Assembly (NCBI GenBank): GCA_964393115.1
Contig: CAYMST010000115.1
Span: 1-14,044 of the forward strand
Direction of reading: 5' to 3'
Length of the DNA stretch: 14,044 nt
Source: CAYMST01 sp964393115
GTDB taxonomy: Bacteria > Bacteroidota > Bacteroidia > Cytophagales > Cyclobacteriaceae
Made by a program: the position numbers and the translations under genes. Positions 1-7,736 of the stretch are shown piece after piece; position 1 is the stretch's first letter; each line of letters starts with the position of its first letter. The notes below the pieces were generated by a model. The model did no database searches, was not told the origin of the DNA, and was given only the letters and a program-made list of their open reading frames with translations.

Positions 1-95
1 CTTACTGAACTTACAGTTGCGGGGACAGCTCTTGATTCTCACAAGATTCCCTTTTCATTGCATACACTACAAGAATTAGTGCATACAAACCGAAT
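1..95 (-). ncRNA. Cobalamin riboswitch, 5' part, cut by the left window edge
   Basis: Read on the minus strand, this stretch has the conserved 5' half of a cobalamin aptamer. A 10-pair hairpin (86-77 with 69-60, with a few G-U pairs) is preceded by CGGT (92-89). GGGA (51-48) can pair with TCCC (25-22), and inside it TCTTG (46-42) pairs with CAAGA (34-30). The strongest mark is the near-invariant core GCAACTGTAA at 20-11, directly after CCCC. The 3' half, including the B12 box and the expression platform, lies outside the window. Cobalamin riboswitches normally repress B12 uptake or synthesis genes when the cofactor is abundant, so the gene to the left is probably a B12 transporter such as BtuB, or a cob/cbi gene. 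It points away from the btuFCD-like operon and cannot control it as a leader. Confidence 0.88.
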
Positions 96-101
96 AGCGC
101 G

Positions 102-109
102 CAAAGCTA
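102..109 (-). promoter_or_regulatory. Candidate Bacteroidota -7 element for the riboswitch transcript
   Basis: The minus strand reads TAGCTTTG here, an exact match to the Bacteroidota -7 consensus TAnnTTTG. Transcription would begin around 95-97, just before the first conserved riboswitch bases, which is the expected place. No clear TTTG -33 element is visible at the usual distance upstream, so the call rests on one element and its position. Confidence 0.45.
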
Positions 110-275
110 TGATTATTTATCTACTTACATAGCTTATGATATTATTAATACACTGCAAACAGTTACAATTTGCAAAGCGGTATCCGGCACTACCATTTTG
201 CAATAATTTGATTTTATGCTAACTATTGCGCCGTAAAACGAACATAAAGCCTCGCTAAGTGGTCCCTAACCAAAC

Positions 276-1502
276 ATGACCACAGCAATAGGGATGTGTA
301 AAAATGAAACAATGTTAAATGTAAGTTCTGCCAATTTGGGAAACTTAAGAGCTAGTGTAATTGGAGCATTTCTATTAATGGCTCTAACCACTTGTCAGAA
401 AAAGCAATCCGCGTCGCAAGTGAGTGAGGATAGCAATACTTATCTGAAATCATCGTTCGCCTTCACCCCAAAAATAGGCTATGCCAAACTTTTCACTATT
501 TCTGTACAGGATAGAATCAAGACCCTAATCGTCAGAGACCCCTGGAAATCAAAGGACACCTTGGTTGCTTATGCGCTATATCCAAAGGGAAGCATCGCTC
601 CTAAAGCCACTTGGGCAGATTTTATAATTCCTGTTCCTATCGAAGAAGTGGTGGCTACCTCAAGTCCTCACATAGGTTTTCTAAGCTTATTGGAGGAGAT
701 AGATAAAATTACTGGAGTAGCTGAGGATCGTTACTTGTATAACCAGACAGTTTACGAAGAAGTCCAGCAGGGCCATGTCAAACAAATCGGGTCTCTGAAG
801 AATAGCAACCTAGAAACCTTATTGGATCTATCGCCGGACTTAATAATGAAAACAGGTGTTGACAATGTGAGAAATGATGACGAGCGTTTGATAGAAGCAG
901 GAATTCCCATTTCCTATAATGTGGAGTGGATGGAAAATGATATGCTGGCGCGAGCCGAATGGGTTAAATTTGTGGGCGCTTTTTTTGATCAGGATGAAAA
1001 GGCTGATTCCATCTTCAAGGCCATTGAAATGGAATATTTAGTGGCCAAGAAAATCGTCGTCGACATAGATTATAGACCCTTCATAATGACTGGGAATAAC
1101 TTTAAAGGGACTTGGTACATGCCAGGTGCAAATAGTTACCTTACCAAACTTATTATCGATGCGGGTGGGGATTATGAGTTTAAAAACGAAAACTCTACTG
1201 GAAGTATTCCACTTAGTTTTGAAGTGGTATTGGAGCGTATGATTGATGCTGATTACTGGATAGGGCCAAGGGCTAAATCACTAAAAGAACTGGAAATGAT
1301 GGATGAACGTTACCATTTATTTAAAGCCTTTAACCATAAGAACGTCTATACATTCAACAAAAGAATGAGTGATAACGGTGGTAACGACTACTGGGAAAGC
1401 GGAATGACCCGACCAGACTTGATACTAAAGGACGTGATCAAAATTTTGCATCCTGAGCTGCTTCCCGAGCACCAACTTTACTACTATCAAAGACTTCAAT
1501 AA
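276..1502 (+). CDS. btuF: Periplasmic cobalamin-type substrate-binding lipoprotein (BtuF-like)
   Basis: A substrate-binding protein of the ABC periplasmic-binding family 2 (BtuF/FhuD type), which would capture a corrinoid after outer-membrane transport and pass it to the permease encoded next. The 408-residue reading has a hydrophobic signal segment (about residues 28-39) ending at Cys40 in LTTC, a loose lipobox, so a lipid anchor is likely. Family features include VPIEEVVATSSPHIGFLSLL (about 120-139), GVAEDRYLYN and LLDLSPDLIM, plus the Bacteroidota-like GIPISYNVEWMENDMLARAE. The true start may be the ATG at 312, which gives a more usual signal length (Cys28); no strong ribosome site separates the options. 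The permease start follows 10 bases after the stop. B12 as ligand is inferred from the riboswitch and the cob cluster nearby; siderophore or heme proteins look similar. Confidence 0.85.
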   Translation: MTTAIGMCKNETMLNVSSANLGNLRASVIGAFLLMALTTCQKKQSASQVSEDSNTYLKSSFAFTPKIGYAKLFTISVQDRIKTLIVRDPWKSKDTLVAYALYPKGSIAPKATWADFIIPVPIEEVVATSSPHIGFLSLLEEIDKITGVAEDRYLYNQTVYEEVQQGHVKQIGSLKNSNLETLLDLSPDLIMKTGVDNVRNDDERLIEAGIPISYNVEWMENDMLARAEWVKFVGAFFDQDEKADSIFKAIEMEYLVAKKIVVDIDYRPFIMTGNNFKGTWYMPGANSYLTKLIIDAGGDYEFKNENSTGSIPLSFEVVLERMIDADYWIGPRAKSLKELEMMDERYHLFKAFNHKNVYTFNKRMSDNGGNDYWESGMTRPDLILKDVIKILHPELLPEHQLYYYQRLQ

Positions 1503-1512
1503 ACGCATAGAG

Positions 1513-2565
1513 TTGACAGAGAAGAAAAGCTTTATCATAAAAACCTGGTTAATTGCCCCTATTGGCATAGGGCTAGTGATTAGTTTATTTCTACTAGACC
1601 TAAGCCTGGGAAGCGTGAAAATATCGATAGAGGAGCTATTTCATATCGTCTCAGGCAACGCGGCTAAAAAATCATGGGAGTATATTTTTTTCAATTTTAG
1701 GCTTCCTAAAGCTTCTACTGCAATATTAACCGGAGCCGGTATTTCAGTAGCAGGTTTACAAATGCAAACACTATTCCGAAATCCACTCGCTGGACCATCG
1801 GTGTTGGGTATCAGTCACGGAGCGAGTCTCGGCGTCGCCATTTTTGTGCTTTCCTCCACCGCCATGTTTGGCGCAAGTATCAACTTTCAAGAAACAATGG
1901 GGAGTTGGGGATTAGTGTTATTTGCTGTCAGTGGTTCATTTTTGGTGCTCTTCGCCGTACTATTGGCTTCAGCAAGTCTTTCTGATAATGTTACCATTCT
2001 GATTGTAGGTATGATGTTTGGGTTTATTACCGGAGCGGTGGTGAGTATTTTGCAGTTCTTCAGCAATCCTGAATTAATCCAAAGCTTTTTGGTTTGGACT
2101 TTCGGAAGTCTGTCTGGCGTTACCTGGTCGCAACTGCAAGTCATGGGGCCTATCATAACGCTTATGCTTTTGCTTACATTGGTCTATGCCAAACAAATGA
2201 ACGCTTTACTTTTAGGCGAAAACTATGCTATTGGTGTTGGGGTAAATGTCAAGCACACCCGTATAAAGCTTATCGCCATCACGAGCATACTGGCCGGAAC
2301 CATAACCGCCTTTACCGGCCCTATCGCTTTCATAGGAGTAGCGGTTCCCCACTTGGCTCGTTTACTTTTCAGAACCTCTAGCCACAAGGTTTTAATTCCA
2401 GCAACCATCATGTGTGGAATCATTATCATGCTCTTTTGTGATATTATCTCGCAATTGCCGGGATCTCAAACTACTTTACCACTAAACTCTATTACAGCGC
2501 TTTTTGGTGCCCCAATCATCTTGGCCATCATTATCAAGAACAAAAAAATGAAAGGAGCATTTTGA
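1513..2565 (+). CDS. btuC: FecCD/BtuC-type ABC transporter permease
   Basis: The inner-membrane channel subunit of the importer, 350 residues, very hydrophobic and of the normal length for a ten-helix BtuC-family permease. Family signatures visible are LPKASTAILTGAGISVAGLQ followed by MQTLFRNPLAGPSVLGIS near residues 75-100, LVWTFGSLSGVTW in the middle, and GPIAFIGVAVPHLARLLF towards the C-terminus, with a final helix and a lysine-rich cytoplasmic tail. The best start is a TTG codon 10 bases after the upstream stop; no in-frame ATG fits better. The stop overlaps the ATG of the ATPase gene by one base, so the two are probably coupled. The family is certain; specificity for cobalamin is inferred from context. 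Confidence 0.9.
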   Translation: MTEKKSFIIKTWLIAPIGIGLVISLFLLDLSLGSVKISIEELFHIVSGNAAKKSWEYIFFNFRLPKASTAILTGAGISVAGLQMQTLFRNPLAGPSVLGISHGASLGVAIFVLSSTAMFGASINFQETMGSWGLVLFAVSGSFLVLFAVLLASASLSDNVTILIVGMMFGFITGAVVSILQFFSNPELIQSFLVWTFGSLSGVTWSQLQVMGPIITLMLLLTLVYAKQMNALLLGENYAIGVGVNVKHTRIKLIAITSILAGTITAFTGPIAFIGVAVPHLARLLFRTSSHKVLIPATIMCGIIIMLFCDIISQLPGSQTTLPLNSITALFGAPIILAIIIKNKKMKGAF

Positions 2566-3593
2566 TGGAGAATACGCACTCAAGTCCTTTTGTCACCCCA
2601 ATTCTTCATACCAAAAAACTATCCATAGGTTACCGAACGAAAGGTATGGTGCTTGAACTCGAAAAAGAGCTGAGCATTACCATTCACAATGGCGAACTAG
2701 TTGCGCTAATCGGACCAAATGGTTGTGGAAAGTCCACGTTGATGCGCACTATCGCCGGGCTCCAAAAGCCTCTGCACGGAGATACATTCATCAAGGGAGT
2801 CGACGTAAAACGCATTAAACCTCATCAATATGCACAGCTGTTAAGCTTAGTCCTTACGGATAAAATCAATGTTGGCTCGATGACCGTCATGGATATTGTA
2901 TCGATCGGACGTTATCCCTACACCAACTTTTTTGCGAAACTAGAGACTAAAGACTATCAAATAATCGAAGAGTCTCTTAACAGTGTTCATCTCGAGAATT
3001 ATAAGTACCGTTTTTTTCATGAATTAAGTGATGGAGAAAAGCAGCGGGTGCTCATTGCCAAAGCACTAGCGCAAGATACTCCGCTCATCATGCTCGATGA
3101 GCCCACGGCGCACTTGGATTTACCCAATCGCGTGGAGATCATGAACATTCTAAGACGTTTGGCTAGAGAAACGAACAAAGCTATTTTGTTGTCTACGCAC
3201 GAGCTAGACCTCGCACTTCAGACCGCAGACACTATTTGGTTGATGAACAAGGACGAACGCCTAAAAAGCGGGACACCTGAGGATCTGGTCTTATCAAATA
3301 CTTTCGAACAAGTGTTTAAGAGTGATGCTTTCAAATTTGATAAGCAGTCAGGGTCTTTTGAGGTCGTATATCCTAAAAAAGCGAAGATCGGACTACTTGG
3401 AAATGACGTACACAGCATATGGACTCGTCGAGCTTTGGAGCGCGAATGCTATGAGGTTATGGACGACGCTAATCTCCCTATGCAGGTACGATGGGAAGAT
3501 GGCGATTGGAATTTGGTCATAGACGAACAAACCTTTCAGTGTGAGAGTATAGCCGAGCTGCTTCAACAACTTAGAAATCGACGATCGATATAG
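2565..3593 (+). CDS. btuD: ABC transporter ATPase with C-terminal extension (BtuD-like)
   Basis: The ATPase that powers the importer. From the ATG at 2565 it has 342 residues. It shows Walker A GPNGCGKST (50-58), the ABC signature LSDGEKQR (154-161), Walker B LIMLDEP (174-180) and the switch-histidine region LLSTHELDLAL. Where the Q-loop glutamine would be expected the sequence reads LSLVLTDK, so no obvious glutamine is present. After the usual ATPase length (about 255 residues) there is an added domain of some 75-80 residues with IWTRRALERECYEV and a tryptophan-rich WEDGDWNLVI. An AAAGGAG ribosome site (2551-2557) sits 7 bases before this ATG, which supports 2565 over the TTG at 2562. It is the last gene of the operon and converges on the AIPR gene. 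Confidence 0.9.
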   Translation: MENTHSSPFVTPILHTKKLSIGYRTKGMVLELEKELSITIHNGELVALIGPNGCGKSTLMRTIAGLQKPLHGDTFIKGVDVKRIKPHQYAQLLSLVLTDKINVGSMTVMDIVSIGRYPYTNFFAKLETKDYQIIEESLNSVHLENYKYRFFHELSDGEKQRVLIAKALAQDTPLIMLDEPTAHLDLPNRVEIMNILRRLARETNKAILLSTHELDLALQTADTIWLMNKDERLKSGTPEDLVLSNTFEQVFKSDAFKFDKQSGSFEVVYPKKAKIGLLGNDVHSIWTRRALERECYEVMDDANLPMQVRWEDGDWNLVIDEQTFQCESIAELLQQLRNRRSI

Positions 3594-3729
3594 GATTCGA
3601 CCTTACGGGCTTCATTTCACTGTCCTAGGACTAAGAGTATAATCTTCTGCTATTTTTCATTGGCCTAGAGAATGACTTGAACTATATCATTGATAATCCA
3701 TTGCTTTTGTTAGCACTTGCAGCAGAACC
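3594..3729. other. Convergent intergenic region, nothing recognisable
   Basis: The 136 bases between the btuD stop and the end of the AIPR gene hold no convincing gene. A CCTAGG palindrome near 3630 is present, but no stem with a following T-run that would make a clear terminator for either side. Confidence 0.5.
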
Positions 3730-5410
3730 TCATTCATTTTTTAGTTTAATAAGCAGCCCCCCTCTTCTGAAAGTTGCTGCAATTCTTCTTGGGTCTAGTT
3801 GTTCTAACCCATTAGGAAAAAGATCTTTCAGTGCTTCGTCAATCTTTAATATTGCTTTGTCATATATACCCTCTTTATTCGTATCCCAATACGATTTAAG
3901 CTCACTGAAATTTATATGTGAAATTTCAGATGATTTTAGTGATTTTTCCTCTAGCAAAATTTCTCCACACAGCATTGACAAATAATAATTACTATATGGA
4001 ATATGCTTGAACTTTTTGACCAATTCGGTTTTTTTTCTGTTCGTATCACAAAATCTGAAAAGTAATACAGCGATAACGGTGTGAGCACCATTGATATCCT
4101 TAAAAACTTCACTGTAAAACTTTCCGAAAAGTTCGCTTCTCTTATACTTGGCTAATTGCGGTTTTTTCTTCCAAATAGAAAAAATAGACTCTGCAGCCAC
4201 CGACGAAGGAATAGTTTCACTGCTAGACAGACTAGCCCCTGTTCCTTTCTTAGTAAGGTATTTGTAACCAAGTTGTGCTACAGCAACTTCTATTTCTTTT
4301 TGCAAACTATCATTAGCCCTTAAATCCCTTAGATCAACAGGTGTCTGACTGTTTGTGGCAATTGTAATGTCGGTAGTTAAATTTATTGATTCATGATCTT
4401 CTTCAGATACTTCGTAAAGCCTTAATAATACCGTAGTCTTCGTAAAATCTATATCAGGGTTTTGATTGACAGTTTCTAAAATTGTCTTAGATGTTTGACC
4501 TCCATTTATGATCTGAATATTTTCAAGTTTTAGCTGCCAATTTTCTTCCATTAAGGCGTTGTGACTGAATTTTTTACACAATACAGTCATTCCGTTATTA
4601 AAGAAGTAAAAGTTTTTTCTTTTAGAGGAATCAATCAGTGTTGATTGGATATTTTGATTAACACGATTTTTATTAAGTCCTAAATATTTGCGAATATTTT
4701 TCTCTAGCAAAAAGTCTCCATGTCGCTGCATTAATGCCCCAACTTCAGAAACACTCACTTTTCCAATAAGTACTCTCTTGAAATCAAAGTCTTCGATTAC
4801 AGCTTTTCCTGAAAGTTTTATTGAATCATTTATTTTTCTTGTTGATTGGAGTTGATTGGATATATCCACATGGTTGTAGTGCGAAAAGCTTACTTGACTC
4901 TTCGGAAAGTTAGCATTCATTATGTGCTGCTCTCCGTCCTTTAACCACCTTCCTCCATTATTTAATAGGACGCACTTAACAGAAGGGATATAACCGTCTA
5001 GAATTAAGGATCTTATTTCCTCTATTTTCGGTCTAATTAGACTATTTAAAGAAACGTCCTTGGAGGGATTAAAAGAGTGCCTATAGCATTTACAACACGT
5101 AGTACTGAGTTGTCAGGAAAAGTATAGTCTTTTCTAGATTGAAATGATATTTACTTTGAAATACTACGACTGCAAATTCACAATCATTGGTATCACCAAT
5201 AAATAACCCGTCAATTCCAGCATCATCGCCTCCATCAGTAATACAACTGAAAGCCTCAGAAATATCCATTTCAAGCGACGAAGCCATGCCAAGGATTAAA
5301 AAGGCTTTAGATACCCTATTCCTTTCATCTTTCGAGCCTTCAAACCATTCAGGCTTATCCTCAACAAGTTTGCGAACTCTTTGATCAATTATATGTTTAT
5401 TGATATCCAT
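3730..5410 (-). pseudogene. AIPR-family (abortive phage infection) gene broken by two frameshifts
   Basis: Two open pieces (5410-5090 and 4920-3730) belong to one gene. The first reading frame is good to EK near 5131. A one-base loss in the AAAA run at 5133-5130 then moves the frame, and 22 family-like residues follow (DYTFPDNSVLRVVNAIGTLL, then IP). A second one-base loss near 5062-5067 moves it again to KDVSLNSLIRPKIEEIRSLI and on without a stop through the Met at 4920. The repaired protein has about 560 residues, a normal AIPR length. The C-terminal piece holds the AIPR signature (RKYLGLNKNRVNQNI, FYFFNNGMTVLC, IQIINGGQTSKTIL). The N-terminal piece has AGIDGLFI followed by VVFQSKY, resembling a PD-(D/E)XK nuclease core with a QxK variant. 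The region looks more AT-rich than the cob genes, suggesting transfer. It could be a real pseudogene or carry sequencing errors. Confidence 0.85.
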
Positions 5411-5466
5411 TCTTAATTAGTAAAGTAGGGTTAAAGATATAGCCTGTTGATTTTAAAGCGAAGTTT

Positions 5467-5500
5467 CAAATAAGCTATCCATCTAATTCACTCCACTCAA
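5467..5500 (-). promoter_or_regulatory. Weak candidate promoter for the AIPR gene
   Basis: On the minus strand TTG (5500-5498) is followed after 23 bases by CTTATTTG (5474-5467), which fits a Bacteroidota -33/-7 pair only partly: the first two bases of the -7 box do not match. A start about 50 bases before the AIPR ATG would result. The 5411-5579 gap has no other recognisable gene. Confidence 0.2.
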
Positions 5501-5551
5501 TAACTTTCATTTTATTTATCGATTTCTAGATAAGTCAATCAAGTCGGAAGT

Positions 5552-5568
5552 AAAAACAAACACGTTTG
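5552..5568 (-). terminator. Weak candidate terminator after the PduO-type gene
   Basis: On the minus strand, 11 bases after the stop of the adenosyltransferase gene, CAAACGTGTTTG (5568-5557) can form a short stem with a tiny loop, followed by TTTTT (5556-5552). The stem is short and AT-rich, so it is a marginal intrinsic terminator. Its place at the end of the cob cluster is what makes it worth noting. Confidence 0.3.
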
Positions 5569-5579
5569 GAATATCCTTT

Positions 5580-6161
5580 TCAACTTTTCTTAATCTTCTT
5601 ATACAAAAAGAGGTTCCATTTTTCCTCTGCTACACCATGTTTGTCCATCTCAGCACGTGAAAGCGTGAAGAACAAATCCGAAAGGCGATTGATATAAGCA
5701 GCGATGTATTCCTCCACACAGTCTGGGTCCACATCTGCCAAGCTGAACAACGTTCTTTCTCCGCGACGGATTTGTGTTCTGCATACATGACATAAAGCTG
5801 ATATCTCATTTCCACCTGGAAGCAGGAAGTAATCTGATGGACTGCTCAACGCTGCTTCTAGTTCATCAATCCACTCTTCGCAGAAGGTAGCTCCATCGGT
5901 AGGTCTCGGATTTTTGTTTTCCTTATTCGATTCTGAAGGGCGAGCCAAGTGCGACATCATATCCATGAGATCCTTTTGGATGCGGTGTAGGTTTCCTTGC
6001 CATTCATGGTCCTCACCTAATTTCGCTCTAAGCAAACCGATCGTGCTGTTAACCTCATCGAGTGTTCCCAAGCATTCCATGCGTGCTCCATTCTTAGGCT
6101 CTCGCTTACCTCCAAATACCCCTGTTGTCCCTTTATCTCCTTTTCTAGTGTATATTTTCAT
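5580..6161 (-). CDS. pduO: PduO-type ATP:cob(I)alamin adenosyltransferase
   Basis: Transfers the adenosyl group of ATP to the reduced cobalt of a corrinoid, giving the adenosyl form used by B12 enzymes and by the later cob steps. At 193 residues it has the normal size for a single-domain, trimer-forming PduO/MMAB enzyme. It shows the N-terminal ATP loop YTRKGDKGTTGVFGG (4-18), LDEVNSTIGLLRA (34-46), and the C-terminal active-site helices with FLLPGG (112-117), RTQIRRGER (128-136) and YINRLSDLFFTLSR (156-169). It is the last gene of the minus-strand cluster, 55 bases after the P-loop ATPase, so it is probably co-transcribed. It is not the CobA or EutT type of adenosyltransferase. The symbol cobO is often misapplied to this family. 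Confidence 0.93.
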   Translation of the reverse strand: MKIYTRKGDKGTTGVFGGKREPKNGARMECLGTLDEVNSTIGLLRAKLGEDHEWQGNLHRIQKDLMDMMSHLARPSESNKENKNPRPTDGATFCEEWIDELEAALSSPSDYFLLPGGNEISALCHVCRTQIRRGERTLFSLADVDPDCVEEYIAAYINRLSDLFFTLSRAEMDKHGVAEEKWNLFLYKKIKKS

Positions 6162-6216
6162 ATTCTTAAGTCTTGCGTTAAATGTTTAATGTTAAAAGTT
6201 TTATCCTTATACGGTG

Positions 6217-6810
6217 TTAAGTATTTAGTATCAAGAGATTTGACTCACCTGCTTGCTTTCCAAATTCACCTTTTTCATGTGGTCGCAAGCAACTCTTAAC
6301 AAAATCAACTCTCCTATCGACAGCCTCCTTCGGGAGGAGAATCAACTCAAAACCCATTTCTGAATAACTTTTTTGCAGTGCTTTTTCTAGCTCCAAACCA
6401 TAACTAAATTCTTGTTGTCGCTGTTCATCTTTTTGATAAATAGATTCCCAGGTCGGAGCAAAAAAGACCTGCTTATGAAACTTTTCCAAATAGGAAAATT
6501 CTATCAGTTGTCGATCAACTGGCATTCCTTCTACCTGAAGATACGCGATCAAATCGAGTATGGATCGGTCCGTGAATATAGCTTCTGAATGATTTGAAAG
6601 CGACGTAATGAACTCCCCATATACCAGCTCAACAAACATATTTACATTCTGCCATGGAGTACCGCTTCCTCCTATTTCTTGCTGACTCGAAATTACTTTT
6701 CTAGACACTTCTGGCATACAAGAATACTCACGCCCTAACGCGTCGAGCAAACAAGTTTTTCCTGTTCCCGGAGCACCAGTGATGATATACTTCTTCCTGT
6801 AAGGTGTCAT
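6217..6810 (-). CDS. NadR-like P-loop ATPase (AAA_28 type), role in B12 cluster unknown
   Basis: A small P-loop NTPase of 197 residues. It has Walker A GAPGTGKT (12-19), EVSRKVI (34-40), GGSGTPWQNVNMFVEL (47-62), a Walker B/DRG-like segment AIFTDRSILD (77-86), and FFAPTWESIYQKDEQRQQ (116-133) with the arginines and acidic residues of the NadR-type kinase-like ATPase family (often named AAA_28). The start chosen is the ATG at 6810, which overlaps the cbiB stop as ATGA; an earlier in-frame ATG at 6864 would lie deep in cbiB and adds a tail unlike the family. The overlap implies translational coupling to cbiB and so a job in the same process. It might be a small-molecule kinase; an L-threonine kinase, needed to feed CobD, is one untested idea. 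The fold is well supported, the substrate is not. Confidence 0.8.
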   Translation of the reverse strand: MTPYRKKYIITGAPGTGKTCLLDALGREYSCMPEVSRKVISSQQEIGGSGTPWQNVNMFVELVYGEFITSLSNHSEAIFTDRSILDLIAYLQVEGMPVDRQLIEFSYLEKFHKQVFFAPTWESIYQKDEQRQQEFSYGLELEKALQKSYSEMGFELILLPKEAVDRRVDFVKSCLRPHEKGEFGKQAGESNLLILNT

Positions 6811-7736
6811 GCGAAAACAAAAATGAGACAATATAGCGTAATAAAAAGCATACTTGAGGCCCAATTTACATAAGTAGCCATCTTTAGGTCTTGATCAGTG
6901 ATCACCTTTTTATATTGACCTATGTACGGCTTTTCAACTAGCTGTCCATGATACTCATTCAGACCTCCAAATTGGCAGCCGAGTATATAGGCTAATGCTG
7001 CCTCTGGATATCCAGCATTTGGGCTTGCGTGCTTCTTCCCTTCCCTTAAGACAAAGCCTATTCCCTTTAGTCTGCCCGTTACAATGAGCATTAATAAGGC
7101 GGTAATTCTTGCCGGTATAAAATTAGCCACATCATCGAGTTTGGCCCCAAATCTCCCGAATGCCATGTACCGATCAGACTTATAGCCAATCATAGAATCA
7201 AGTGTGTTGATCATCTTGTAAGCGACCGCTCCTGGCACACCCAATACAAAATAGTAAAATAGCGGAGCAATGACCCCGTCACTCAAGTTCTCCGATAAGG
7301 TCTCCAACGTAGCCGTGCGTATTTGTTGCTCGTTAAGTTTTGAAGTATTCCTTCCCACAATCCATGAAAGCCGCTTTCTTCCTGCTTCGAGCCCTTCTTT
7401 CTTTAGCGTTTTAAAGACCGCTTGCCCTTCTTTGATCAGTGTTCGATTAGCCAAACAATAGAATAATAAAATGATGGCAACTCCATCTGATAATGGAGGG
7501 TTAATATCTTTTAGGACTTCTAATAACCGATATGTTAAAGTGAGGGTTATTGTGACGAGTATAACTACCAGGAAAGCACCTTTTAACACCTTAGAACTCC
7601 CTCGATTGAGCAACTTTTCACCTTTGGAAATCATTCTTCCAAACAGCACAATCAAGTGCGGCATCCAACGTGGATCACCCAGCCATGAATCCAATGCAAA
7701 GGCAATAAGCAAAATATAAACCCGTGCTATTTCCAA
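6807..7736 (-). CDS. cbiB: Adenosylcobinamide-phosphate synthase CbiB (CobD in Pseudomonas naming)
   Basis: An inner-membrane enzyme that joins aminopropanol phosphate to adenosylcobyric acid, giving adenosylcobinamide phosphate. The 309-residue length is typical. The N-terminus has the family motif in the form LDSWLGDPRWMPHL (15-28), followed by LFGRMISKGEKLLN. Further family features are TLETLSENLSDGVIAPLFYY, GVPGAVAYKMINTLDSMIGY and FGRFGAKLDDVANFIPARIT. Several hydrophobic segments match the known membrane topology, ending in a helix at the C-terminus. Its ATG overlaps the end of the aminotransferase-like gene by 10 bases and its stop overlaps the next ATG. The upstream gene makes its aminopropanol-phosphate substrate, so the two act in sequence. 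Confidence 0.95.
   Translation of the reverse strand: MEIARVYILLIAFALDSWLGDPRWMPHLIVLFGRMISKGEKLLNRGSSKVLKGAFLVVILVTITLTLTYRLLEVLKDINPPLSDGVAIILLFYCLANRTLIKEGQAVFKTLKKEGLEAGRKRLSWIVGRNTSKLNEQQIRTATLETLSENLSDGVIAPLFYYFVLGVPGAVAYKMINTLDSMIGYKSDRYMAFGRFGAKLDDVANFIPARITALLMLIVTGRLKGIGFVLREGKKHASPNAGYPEAALAYILGCQFGGLNEYHGQLVEKPYIGQYKKVITDQDLKMATYVNWASSMLFITLYCLIFVFA

Noticed and set aside
3677..3985. A 102-residue plus-strand reading frame after btuD.
   Set aside because: It is antisense to the well-supported C-terminal part of the AIPR gene and has low-complexity composition.
5120..5135. Programmed ribosomal frameshifting as the cause of the AIPR frame changes.
   Set aside because: Two shifts would be needed close together, and the sites lack a recognised slippery heptamer; deletion or sequence error is simpler.
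5475..5510. An 11-codon minus-strand frame starting MKVIEWSELDG before the AIPR gene.
   Set aside because: Too short to support; a one-base shift extends it only to about 28 residues without any recognisable similarity. It may be a gene remnant, but nothing shows it.
6166..6200. Imperfect AT-rich repeats (TTAAATGTTTAATGTTAA) between the ATPase and PduO-type genes.
   Set aside because: Short, imperfect and of low complexity; no sign of a repeat array or regulatory site.
6811..6864. A longer start for the P-loop ATPase.
   Set aside because: The extra 18 residues lie within cbiB and look unlike the family; the ATG at 6810 overlaps the cbiB stop in the usual way.
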